64,000 nucleotides of DNA from Streptococcus mitis (GTDB taxonomy: Bacteria > Bacillota > Bacilli > Lactobacillales > Streptococcaceae): NCBI RefSeq assembly GCF_009496155.1, contig NZ_WIJP01000007.1, positions 68,943-132,942 on the forward strand, given 5' to 3'. The position numbers and the translations under genes are program-made. Of this stretch, positions 54,645 through 63,375 are shown in pieces. Numbering within the stretch: the stretch's first letter is position 1; every line of letters begins with the position of its first letter. Under the pieces are notes generated by a model. The model had not been told where the DNA came from, ran no database searches, and was given only the letters and a program-made list of their open reading frames with translations.

Positions 54645-55870
54645 GATTTTCCTTTCATAAACCTCTTAATCATTTCCACCATTTCATCAGGTAAATCATG
54701 CTGGCAAATACCAGCATAATCTCCTTCAGGTATATTAGAGTAATACGTATTATCAAATGTTAGCATTGGTTTTTGATATTTTTTTATATACTCATAAACT
54801 GTCTCCATTTTCCCATCGTGGTTAATGTCTAAATATAAGTCTGATTTCTCTACTATTTTCTCTACTAAAAGAGGCAATATATTGGGATATAAAGTTACAT
54901 TTTGAAAACGAGAAAGAGAAACTAACTCACCTGACATATTTGTAAATGCAGCAAGATGAAAATGAACATCTGGTAATTTCTGAATAAGATAATCAATCTT
55001 TTCAATATTCCAAGAATTAGTTAAATTGAAACAATGGAATTTTGGAAGATATTTATCAACAGTGTAGCAAAGACCTTGTTTTCTCCAACGTTTAAGTATT
55101 TCAGACCACTCGAGTAAGTTATAATGCCACCAAACTTCCCTTAATCTACCTACTGAAAACTGGTTCCAAGGTTTATCTTGAGATAAGAAGTGTAAAATTG
55201 TCGGTAGCGGATTTAATGAAATCTGAAAAATAAATTCATGATTATGTGCTGCAGCACCATAGTCAAATCCTATTTGAAAATTGTAATTCCAATCTAAATT
55301 TTTATAACTATCATGAAAAAGCATATTCAAAATAGACTGATCTCCTTCTGCCACATTTTCATGTTCCTTTTCTGTTAATTCAATCAATTTTTGTCGAATA
55401 TTTTTAGATTTCCATTTTTTATTATTGATTAAAAGAACACCAGCGTTAAAGCCAACTCCTACTCCAAAACAAGAACGTGCTGCTGCCAGATAATTTTCAC
55501 CTAAATCTAGTTCAAACAAATCGGTCAAATCACCAGTTACAATCAAATCACTATCTAGATAGAGAGCTTTATCTTCTGTTACAAAATCTGGTATAAAATA
55601 GCGTGCAAAGGTCATATGATTGATATGAGGCAATTTATTTGACCAGTTCATTTGAAATTGGGGACCAATTAACTTACAATCAATCAAGTCGCTTCCTATT
55701 TCTTGTAATTTTGGCCGTAAGAAACGAAACCACTCTTGAGGAATGTCTTGATTGAAAATATAAACTTTCAAACCACTATTGTGATAACACAAAGATTTCA
55801 AGGCAGTTTCAATCTGTCTAATATATCCATAGTCTCCTGCAAAAACTACAGCTTTTTTATCTTCTAACAT
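54641..55870 (-). CDS. GT8 glycosyltransferase with a GtfB-like C-terminal domain (paralogue)
   Basis: 409 residues from ATG 55868-55870, which follows AAGGAG. GT8 domain at 1-265 with DSD (106-108), [13 protein letters not shown] and HFLSQDKPW. The C-terminal domain (about 278-409) includes NIEKIDYLIQKLPDVHFHLA and LYLDINHD (345-352). It is closely similar to its two neighbours, suggesting tandem duplication with divergence of specificity. Confidence 0.88.
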   Translation of the reverse strand: MLEDKKAVVFAGDYGYIRQIETALKSLCYHNSGLKVYIFNQDIPQEWFRFLRPKLQEIGSDLIDCKLIGPQFQMNWSNKLPHINHMTFARYFIPDFVTEDKALYLDSDLIVTGDLTDLFELDLGENYLAAARSCFGVGVGFNAGVLLINNKKWKSKNIRQKLIELTEKEHENVAEGDQSILNMLFHDSYKNLDWNYNFQIGFDYGAAAHNHEFIFQISLNPLPTILHFLSQDKPWNQFSVGRLREVWWHYNLLEWSEILKRWRKQGLCYTVDKYLPKFHCFNLTNSWNIEKIDYLIQKLPDVHFHLAAFTNMSGELVSLSRFQNVTLYPNILPLLVEKIVEKSDLYLDINHDGKMETVYEYIKKYQKPMLTFDNTYYSNIPEGDYAGICQHDLPDEMVEMIKRFMKGKS

Positions 55871-55899
55871 TTTATCTCCTTTAAGTTTAAGGTAATTCA

Positions 55900-58338
55900 T
55901 TACGATAAGACAGTGAGCACTTGACTATTATATGCCTCATCTTCTATAAATTCAATATCTTGATCAAAATTATGTTCCGCAGTATGCTTGTGATGCAATT
56001 TAACCTTTGTATCTACTCCCATTTTCATCCATTCATACTCTGAATCAATATGACCAATATCTAGAACCCGATATCCCTTCTTAAAAAGATTATAGGATAA
56101 AATTTTAGCTGTAGGGCCAAGCATACATAAAATAAGGCGATTTTCAGCATACTGTAATACAGCTTCTTGAATCTCTTCTATACGCGCATAAGCATTATGG
56201 GATGGACAGATAATTCGCTTAATTGAATTTGCTCCATCAAATAAATCATTACCTACACCTGAACGAGAAGTTACTCCTTCTACAATCAGAATGTCCTCAT
56301 TCTTCCAAATTTGTTTTAATTTTTCAAATTGACTAAATGATTGCGATTTATCCACATAGTCAATGTATGGTCGAGATACAAATGTAGTCCCATACCAATC
56401 TGCTCTAGCTAATTCTACATAATCTTTTAAATGATGTTCTAAATGTCCCTTCCAGAAGGCTTCCGCTGCTGGTGTAAAATTAGAACGATCAGCAAATACA
56501 TTTGGTAATCCGATAACTAATTTTTCATCACTTTGAATAGCAATAATCTCTTTCAACTGACTGGCAAGATTCTCATCATAGACTTGATAAGGAATAGATT
56601 TCCCTAACATTAAATCCATCTCTCCATCTCCAAAACGGATAATAGAAGATTGGTTTTCTATTATATAATCTAGAGTTTGATCAATACCCTTAACTATAAT
56701 CGCTGGTGTTCTTGCTTGAAATGTTCCAGAAATAAGATTTTCAATGTCTTCCACCATACGTTCAGGTGATTTTGAAGAATATATCTGTTGTCCAAAGAAG
56801 CCATGTTGGGTACTATCAAAAGAGAAAATGATTTTATTCATTTCATGAGCTGACTTCACAATATCATGTGTTGAATGACCACAGCTAATATCTAAATACA
56901 ATCCCATTCTTACTTTTAATTGTTCTAATTTTTCTATAGTTATAGCTGGATGTAAACGAATATTTCGATAGTTATTTTGTAGTTCATATAACTTAGGCCC
57001 CATATCTGTCCAGGCTGCGACATCAAAAATAACATGTGGAAGATATTGAGCTAAATAGTCTAATTGTTCAATGTCTTGTGTATCTGTAAATATTAAGCAA
57101 TGAAATGTCCCCTGATTATAATCTTTTAAAAACCGAGAATGGCTAGCATAGTCTTTGATAGCTTCTATCATTAAATTGATATCTTCTTTGTCAAATACCA
57201 TTTGGTTATACATTCCATGCTGTGTATTGGAAAAGCTTAGGATAGGAATCCCAAGTTTATCAACATCTTTCAAGATACTTTCAACTTCCAATCCCTGATG
57301 GATATCCAAATAAATATCCGTTTTTCTTTTCAGTTTTTCCAGTACAGGAGGAACAATTTGTGGGTGCAATCTCACATTATCATATACAGCTAATTTTGTT
57401 AGCTCATCTCCCATATCCGTCCAAGCCGCAATATGAAATACCACATCTGGTAGAGCTGTAACCAGCTCCTCTATTCCTTCTAAATCTTGGGAGTTAGTTA
57501 AAGTTAAACACGAAAATTCTCTATCTAGACGAGGTAGAAGTTCAAACTCTCCTATATGGTGTTGTAAAATCTGACTCCATTCCAAATCATGGAATTCCCA
57601 CCATAAATCACGATAACGATTGGCTATCAAGGTAGTCCATGGCTTTCTGTAGGTCGTAAAATGAATCACCACTGGTTTGTCATTAAAAGCTAGATGTTCC
57701 TGCCAATTATTATACAAAGCAACCACATCATGTCCTACTTGTAAATTATAAGCTCTACCTAGCTCTAACCAATCATCTTGCAAGACCTGATTGAAAATCG
57801 TTTGATCACCATTAAAATGTTCAAAACGACCTTCTTCAACTTCTTTCGTTGTTAGGATAGACTGTTCAATTAATCGTTCTTTTAGTTTTTCTTGACGCCA
57901 TTTTTTATTGTTGATTAGTAGGACACCAGTATTAAAACCTTGGCCATTTGCATCTCTAATCGCCGCGATATAACGTTCTTCTATATCCTGCTCAAATAGA
58001 TTATCTAATTTATCATTGATAAGCAAGTCACAATCTAAATACAGAGCCGTATCTTCTTGTATATAATCTGGGATAAAACATCTAGCATAAGCAATCGAAC
58101 TAATGTGAGCTTGTTTTGTCCAATTCTGAAATACAGTCTGTTCAGGTAGTTTAACATCGATAATCTCACTACCTAACATGCGAGCTATTTTTCGTGGTTT
58201 GCGAAACCAATCTGGCATAATATCTTGATTTAAAATATAAATTTTAACATCTCGATTGTGGTATAGGATAGATTTTATGGTTGTTTCTAACTGCGTGGTG
58301 TAATTGCGATCACCAGCTAATACAATTGTTTTAATCAT
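55900..58338 (-). CDS. Four-domain glycosyltransferase: GT8, two GtfB-like domains, GT-D (DUF1792)
   Basis: 812 residues. GT8 (1-265) with DCD (102-104) and HFTTYRKPW. GtfB-like copy 1 (about 275-400, with IYLDIHQG) and copy 2 (about 411-535, with LYLDISCG). Then a GT-D/DUF1792 domain (about 546-812) with RFGDGEMDLMLG (568-579), and VEGVTSRSGVGNDLF and LGPTAKILSYNLFKKG further on. DUF1792 enzymes (DGT1 of S. parasanguinis) add sugars to Fap1-type adhesins. The chain may carry two different transferase activities with two adaptor domains between them. Linker regions show no frame damage. Confidence 0.88.
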   Translation of the reverse strand: MIKTIVLAGDRNYTTQLETTIKSILYHNRDVKIYILNQDIMPDWFRKPRKIARMLGSEIIDVKLPEQTVFQNWTKQAHISSIAYARCFIPDYIQEDTALYLDCDLLINDKLDNLFEQDIEERYIAAIRDANGQGFNTGVLLINNKKWRQEKLKERLIEQSILTTKEVEEGRFEHFNGDQTIFNQVLQDDWLELGRAYNLQVGHDVVALYNNWQEHLAFNDKPVVIHFTTYRKPWTTLIANRYRDLWWEFHDLEWSQILQHHIGEFELLPRLDREFSCLTLTNSQDLEGIEELVTALPDVVFHIAAWTDMGDELTKLAVYDNVRLHPQIVPPVLEKLKRKTDIYLDIHQGLEVESILKDVDKLGIPILSFSNTQHGMYNQMVFDKEDINLMIEAIKDYASHSRFLKDYNQGTFHCLIFTDTQDIEQLDYLAQYLPHVIFDVAAWTDMGPKLYELQNNYRNIRLHPAITIEKLEQLKVRMGLYLDISCGHSTHDIVKSAHEMNKIIFSFDSTQHGFFGQQIYSSKSPERMVEDIENLISGTFQARTPAIIVKGIDQTLDYIIENQSSIIRFGDGEMDLMLGKSIPYQVYDENLASQLKEIIAIQSDEKLVIGLPNVFADRSNFTPAAEAFWKGHLEHHLKDYVELARADWYGTTFVSRPYIDYVDKSQSFSQFEKLKQIWKNEDILIVEGVTSRSGVGNDLFDGANSIKRIICPSHNAYARIEEIQEAVLQYAENRLILCMLGPTAKILSYNLFKKGYRVLDIGHIDSEYEWMKMGVDTKVKLHHKHTAEHNFDQDIEFIEDEAYNSQVLTVLS

Positions 58339-58347
58339 CTTATTCTC

Positions 58348-59358
58348 TTAATCAATTCCTAAGTGATAGATTGCATCTACCAATAACTTTTTAGTGAAAT
58401 AACCCTCTTTTAACAAATAACTAAAGGTTTTTATCCGATTCGTCATATCTTGATATTCTTGTACATTCATTTTATCAACTATCTCATGAACCTCTTCTAG
58501 ACTGTCTGCCACAAAGCCCAAGCCTTGATCTACTACAAATTTAGCAGTTGACAAGCTACTTGGTACAATAACTGGTATTCCAGCTGTTAGATAGGTACTA
58601 ACCTTATGAGATATATTTAAGGTATAGTATTGATTACTTTCTCCATCATTTTGATGAGTTCCCCAGACAAGGCCAAATCCACCTTTTGATAATTCTAGCA
58701 ATAGTTCCTCATCTTTTTTCCATCCTTCGATACTGAGATTTCTAGCATTGGAACTCGCTTCTCCTTTATTTGAAAATACTCTTAAAGGCGTATCTTGAGA
58801 CCAATTTTGTAAGTCTGGAAAACGCTCTAAACTTCCAGCAAAAAAGAGTTCTTTTTTAAAAGTTGGAGTGTATAAGGATAAATCATGAGGATGATCCCAC
58901 ATACCTTGAACGAGAATCTTCTTAGTTGTCAATCCTTCTTCAATCAGGCGTGCTTTCATCCTCTCTGACGGTACTATCAAAACATCTGATAGATTATACA
59001 TATACATGTATTCTTTCATGAGATAATAGTTACTATCAAACATGAGGGGAACAACATCATGAATAAAGCAAATAATCTTTACTTGCATGTCCTTTAATTT
59101 GTCAAAAAAGATACGGTCAAACTCAAAGCCATTCCAAGTAGGAGATTGGAAAACTAAGATATCACCAATAGAGATACTGGCCATAATGCCATCCATACGC
59201 TTATTCATTTCGGATGGACTGTCTGAAGCAATATTGTAAAAATAAATACCAACTTCTCTAAATCCTAGCTGACTTGCTATTTTTTGTACGGCATTTTGGG
59301 CTAGAATAACAGTACTATCACCAGCCATACCGTATAAGTTTGTTAAATGTAGTTTCAT
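58348..59358 (-). CDS. gtf3: Gtf3-type glucosyltransferase
   Basis: 336 residues, GT-B fold. The start [21 protein letters not shown], the middle [20 protein letters not shown] and the end [20 protein letters not shown] match Gtf3 of S. parasanguinis and relatives, which adds glucose to the first GlcNAc on the adhesin. It would act as the second step after GtfA/GtfB. Lies 10 nt before the four-domain gene. Confidence 0.9.
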   Translation of the reverse strand: MKLHLTNLYGMAGDSTVILAQNAVQKIASQLGFREVGIYFYNIASDSPSEMNKRMDGIMASISIGDILVFQSPTWNGFEFDRIFFDKLKDMQVKIICFIHDVVPLMFDSNYYLMKEYMYMYNLSDVLIVPSERMKARLIEEGLTTKKILVQGMWDHPHDLSLYTPTFKKELFFAGSLERFPDLQNWSQDTPLRVFSNKGEASSNARNLSIEGWKKDEELLLELSKGGFGLVWGTHQNDGESNQYYTLNISHKVSTYLTAGIPVIVPSSLSTAKFVVDQGLGFVADSLEEVHEIVDKMNVQEYQDMTNRIKTFSYLLKEGYFTKKLLVDAIYHLGID

Positions 59359-59385
59359 ATTGTATTATCTCATTTTTATTAACAT

Positions 59386-60261
59386 TTACGGAAGTAAAGA
59401 CAATTTTTCCATCATTCGTCTATAAATCTCCGTAGACTGCATATTTTGTTCTTCTAACTTCGCTATCACTCTTTGTAATCGATTTTTATAAACCAAAACA
59501 TGATTGGTCAAATCATAACCTAAACTTGCCAAAATAGCAATTTTCTCTTCCCTAGCTTCGATTTCATCATATATACGCTTTTCGCTCCATGTATTCGATA
59601 AAGTACCAGTCAAACCAACACGGTACCAGTATACACACCGATTCAAATAGACTACCTTCGACGCTCTTAGAAGTGTCTTCCATGTCCAGTAAGTATCCTC
59701 TGCAATTTTACCTATAGGAAATGGTGAATCTTGTAACAACTCTCTTTTGAATAACTTCAAGACAGCTACAGTCCAGTTCCCATTTCTGACTTCTTCGACA
59801 CCTTCCCTATCCATAATTGCTTTTCCTTCAATAACCTCCAGAGAATCATCTGGTTCCGTAACATAAGTCATATATACATAGCGTGTTTCATCATAAGAAT
59901 TATAACGCCCGATACTAATATCTGCATTTTCTTTTTTCAAAGCACCATATAGTCGGTCTAAAGCATCATGTTCCAACCAATCATCTGAATCTACAAAAGT
60001 AACGTATGCCCCTGTTGAATGTTCAATTCCAAAATTTCTTGCTGAAGATAATCCACCATTTTCTTTTTCAAAGTAACGGAAACGAGCATCTTTAGCAACA
60101 TATTCTCTACAGATATCTACTGAATTATCTGGAGAACCATCATTGATTAATAAAACCTCAAAATTTTGATACGTCTGATTCTGAATGCTATCCAAACACA
60201 TTCGCAAATAATTCTCAACGTTGTAGATTGGAACTACAATACTGATTAATTCATTACCCAT
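59386..60261 (-). CDS. GT2 family glycosyltransferase
   Basis: 291 residues. GT-A fold with ISIVVPIYNVENYLRMCLDS, INDGSPDNS, ENGGLSSARNFG and the metal site DSDDW (about 90-94). The C-terminal part includes WYRVGLTGTLSN. Acceptor unknown; expected to extend the adhesin glycan. The ribosome site before the ATG is weak. No GtfB-like domain. Confidence 0.9.
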   Translation of the reverse strand: MGNELISIVVPIYNVENYLRMCLDSIQNQTYQNFEVLLINDGSPDNSVDICREYVAKDARFRYFEKENGGLSSARNFGIEHSTGAYVTFVDSDDWLEHDALDRLYGALKKENADISIGRYNSYDETRYVYMTYVTEPDDSLEVIEGKAIMDREGVEEVRNGNWTVAVLKLFKRELLQDSPFPIGKIAEDTYWTWKTLLRASKVVYLNRCVYWYRVGLTGTLSNTWSEKRIYDEIEAREEKIAILASLGYDLTNHVLVYKNRLQRVIAKLEEQNMQSTEIYRRMMEKLSLLP

Positions 60262-60268
60262 ACTATAA

Positions 60269-61135
60269 TCACTTTTCTCCTAAAAATTTTTTTATCTCTG
60301 TCACCATTTCATTTGCATCTTCTGATCGAAAAACTTTACTAAATCCACTTGAATCATGATTGGTATTCTCAAAAGCATAGACAGGTTTATTCTGTTCTAT
60401 TGCTCTATTAACAATACCATCCACCTCTCCCCAATGGTTAATATCTAAATAAATATCTGATTTCTTCAACAAATCCTCAATAATATCATCATGATGAACA
60501 TTTGTGTATATATTCACGTTCTCATAACGATTGAAACTTTCAAGATAATCCGAAATATTTGTTTTAGCTGCTATATGGAAAGCTACCTCAGGAAGATTTT
60601 GAACAAGATAGTCTAAGTTTTCTAAAGTGTCTGAGGCTGTTAAAGTAAAAACATGAAATTGGTGTTGGTTCCTAGGAATGATTTTTAAATCCTCCTGAGA
60701 AGTAACGATAGAATTAGCTGGTATATCTTTATAAATTAGAGCATTTGCTCCAATAATGACATTATCTCCAATCGTAACCCCTTTTAAAATGACAACATTA
60801 GTTCCAATCCAACAATTTTTTCCTATCGTTATTTTGTCAGCAGTAAATTGAATTTTTTCGATATGGTAATTTGAGTATTTATGATTATGGTCAAAAATCC
60901 TTACCCCATCTCCAAACATGGTATCCTTACCAATTTCAATTTCTTTACCACAACGAATCGTACAATGGTCATTAAAGAAAACTCTATTTCCTAGTGTTAA
61001 TTTAGCATTATTAGCTACTTCTAAACTTACAAATGAACGAAATGTAACATCTGTTCCTAATTCAATAGTACTGGTGGGAGAGATCTCTATATGATGAAAA
61101 TCTCCTAATAACTTTACCGAATCTTTAAAATCCAT
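60269..61135 (-). CDS. Hexapeptide-repeat acetyltransferase fused to a GtfB-like domain
   Basis: 288 residues. The N-terminal left-handed beta-helix (about 20-145) has hexapeptide steps (IGKDTMFGDG, ITIGKNCWIG, VTIGDNVIIG) and a WcaF-like catalytic His region FDHNHKYSNY (H83). The C-terminal part (about 160-288) is the shared domain: LENLDYLVQNLPEVAFHIAA and IYLDINHW (228-235). Fusion of an O-acetyltransferase fold to this domain suggests acetylation of the adhesin glycan, perhaps alongside Asp2. Overlaps the next gene by 11 nt. Confidence 0.85.
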   Translation of the reverse strand: MDFKDSVKLLGDFHHIEISPTSTIELGTDVTFRSFVSLEVANNAKLTLGNRVFFNDHCTIRCGKEIEIGKDTMFGDGVRIFDHNHKYSNYHIEKIQFTADKITIGKNCWIGTNVVILKGVTIGDNVIIGANALIYKDIPANSIVTSQEDLKIIPRNQHQFHVFTLTASDTLENLDYLVQNLPEVAFHIAAKTNISDYLESFNRYENVNIYTNVHHDDIIEDLLKKSDIYLDINHWGEVDGIVNRAIEQNKPVYAFENTNHDSSGFSKVFRSEDANEMVTEIKKFLGEK

Positions 61136-63221
61136 GTTTTTCTTCCACTTCTCTTAATTTCTCAATCATTTCCTGAACTTGTTCTACTTTGTAGGTTAGC
61201 TGCCCAACTTCACGATATTTTGTATTTTCAAAAGCCAAAATCAACTTTCCTCTTTCTGAAAATTGATCTAACATTTCCTCTGTTTTTTCACCATGATTAA
61301 TATCTAAAAGAACTTGACAAGTATCGACCAGTTCGGAATCTACATCTAGCAAATAATGGATGCCATTAAAAATAGTCACATTTGGATAAACCAACAATTG
61401 TTTCAAACGATCACTGACCATTACTCTAGCCGCTATCTTAAACTGAATATCTGGTAAGGATTGAATTAATGTCTCAATTTGTTCAATATGGTCTGAAGCT
61501 GTATAAATTAAACAAGCAAAAGGTTCTTTTATAGGATAGATATGAGACTTCTGTAGCGGATGTAAGTGATAATTTTGTCCCAATTCTGTCCATTCAAGAC
61601 CATGATAATACCACCAAACATCGCGATAGGTTTGGGCCGCCAAATCTTTCCACGGTTTTCTATGGGAAAGATAGTGAATAATAGCAGGATAATCCTGTCC
61701 TTCAGGAATCTGATAATCAGTGAACTGCTTATGAATGACAATATGATTATAATCGAAGTCCAATTCTAGCCATTTATTTTCAAAAAGCATATTTAAAATA
61801 CTCTGATCAGCCTGATCAACCTTATCATGCCATTCATTAGTTAGGTCAATCAGCTTTTGAGTCATATTCTCTTGCTTCCAAAAAGCATTATGAATCAAGA
61901 GAACACCTGCATTAAAGATTTCTCGACCGAAATAGGCTCTTCCCCCGAAATCTCTAACAGCAGCCAAAGGATAATCTTGTAAATCAGTAGCAAACAAGTC
62001 ATCTAGATTTTTCGTTATGACTAAATCACAGTCCACATATAGAGCCTTATCTTCTTTCACGAAATCAGCTACAAAATAGCGTAAAAACACTGTATAACTA
62101 ATATCCGTTTTATAACGTGAAATTTGCTCAGACGTCACTCGGCAATTGATAATTTCTGAATCAAACTTCTCTAAGCGCTTATTTAATTGCTTCATCCATT
62201 CATTTGGAAAATCACTATTAATCAAATAGAAACGGATGGAGCGATTGTGGTAACAAATAGACTTGATAGTCGTTAAAACTTGGTCTACATAGGCATAATT
62301 TGCTGCGAGGACAATAGCTTTCTTTTCCTTTTGCGACTGTACTGATAACTGATTTAAAAGAGTTCTTTTCATTTCAAACTCTTTATACGTTGCTGTATCA
62401 GATAAGCCACTAGCTTGACCGTTCGCAATGCTGACTTCCAACATCTGACGATAAGCTGCTAAGTGTTTCTCAAGTGGATATCCCATATTAGCTAGTAGAG
62501 TAATACGCTCAGACATAGCATCAACTAAGGCGTGCATCCACTTTTCTGTCCAAGTCTTTGTAATACTCCCACTTCGCTGACGATATGCGTAAAGACCTTG
62601 ATTTATATAAATCACTTTTTGAACCAATAAATATAGTTTTTGATTTATATACCCATCTTCACCAAGTTTACCTTTATCAAATCGGATATAATCAAACAAC
62701 TCAGATTTATAGAGTTTACCCCAAGCAGATATTAAAGAAAAACTCTTCATTTGTTTTGCATCATATAAATTTTCAAAGATTGAAATATTATCGTACAATT
62801 TCTCATAATAAGACTCACTATTTACATGAAAATAATACATAGCCTCATCTTCATTGTAAGAATAATAATTTCCAATCGCAATATCAGCTTGATACCCAAT
62901 TAATTTATTGTGAAGAACTTCTACATAGTCCGGCTCAACCCAGTCATCCGAATCAACAAAAGTTACGTAGGAGCCAGTCATGCGTTCTAAACCTGCATTT
63001 CGTGCATCAGATAGGCCACCATTTTCTTGTTCTACATAGATAATTCGATTATCTTTTTGTGCATACTCTTGACAAATTTCACCCGAATTATCTGTAGAAC
63101 CATCATTTATGACAATAATTTCAAGATTTTTGTAAGTTTTGTTAATCAGACTATCCAAACATTTATTTAGGTAATTTTCAACATTATAAACGGGTACAAT
63201 TACCGTAATTTTTTCGGTCAT
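61125..63221 (-). CDS. Bifunctional GT2-GT8 glycosyltransferase with a GtfB-like domain
   Basis: 698 residues from ATG 63219-63221, which follows GGAG. GT2 domain (1-240): TVIVPVYNVENYLNKCLDSL, DSDDW (90-94). GT8 domain (about 299-550): KKAIVLAANYAYVDQVLTTI, DCD (397-399) and HYLSHRKPW. C-terminal shared domain (about 567-698) with LLDINHG (638-644). It is the first gene after the adhesin and has its own extended -10 promoter. Two transferases in one chain suggest consecutive sugar additions. Confidence 0.9.
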   Translation of the reverse strand: MTEKITVIVPVYNVENYLNKCLDSLINKTYKNLEIIVINDGSTDNSGEICQEYAQKDNRIIYVEQENGGLSDARNAGLERMTGSYVTFVDSDDWVEPDYVEVLHNKLIGYQADIAIGNYYSYNEDEAMYYFHVNSESYYEKLYDNISIFENLYDAKQMKSFSLISAWGKLYKSELFDYIRFDKGKLGEDGYINQKLYLLVQKVIYINQGLYAYRQRSGSITKTWTEKWMHALVDAMSERITLLANMGYPLEKHLAAYRQMLEVSIANGQASGLSDTATYKEFEMKRTLLNQLSVQSQKEKKAIVLAANYAYVDQVLTTIKSICYHNRSIRFYLINSDFPNEWMKQLNKRLEKFDSEIINCRVTSEQISRYKTDISYTVFLRYFVADFVKEDKALYVDCDLVITKNLDDLFATDLQDYPLAAVRDFGGRAYFGREIFNAGVLLIHNAFWKQENMTQKLIDLTNEWHDKVDQADQSILNMLFENKWLELDFDYNHIVIHKQFTDYQIPEGQDYPAIIHYLSHRKPWKDLAAQTYRDVWWYYHGLEWTELGQNYHLHPLQKSHIYPIKEPFACLIYTASDHIEQIETLIQSLPDIQFKIAARVMVSDRLKQLLVYPNVTIFNGIHYLLDVDSELVDTCQVLLDINHGEKTEEMLDQFSERGKLILAFENTKYREVGQLTYKVEQVQEMIEKLREVEEKHGF

Positions 63222-63243
63222 GAAGCTATTCTCCTTTCCTAAT

Positions 63244-63252
63244 ATTATAACA
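63244..63252 (-). promoter_or_regulatory. Promoter of the glycosyltransferase/secA2 operon
   Basis: TGTTATAAT on the minus strand, a TG-extended -10, 23 bp before the ATG at 63221. Just upstream GTGAAAAAT occurs twice with a 3-bp gap. It lies after the adhesin terminator. Confidence 0.65.
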
Positions 63253-63290
63253 TTTTTCACGCTATTTTTCACCTTCTATTCACTTTTAAT

Positions 63291-63329
63291 ATTAAAAAAT
63301 CCCCTGGATGATTTTTCATCCAAGGGATT
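63291..63329 (-). terminator. Adhesin gene terminator
   Basis: AATCCCTTGGATG pairs with CATCCAGGGGATT (63298-63329, one G-T pair) around AAAAAT, and TTTTTT follows on the minus strand. Confidence 0.9.
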
Positions 63330-63375
63330 CTTCATAGATCGAAATAATAATACTTTCTATGTATTTTTAATCTGA

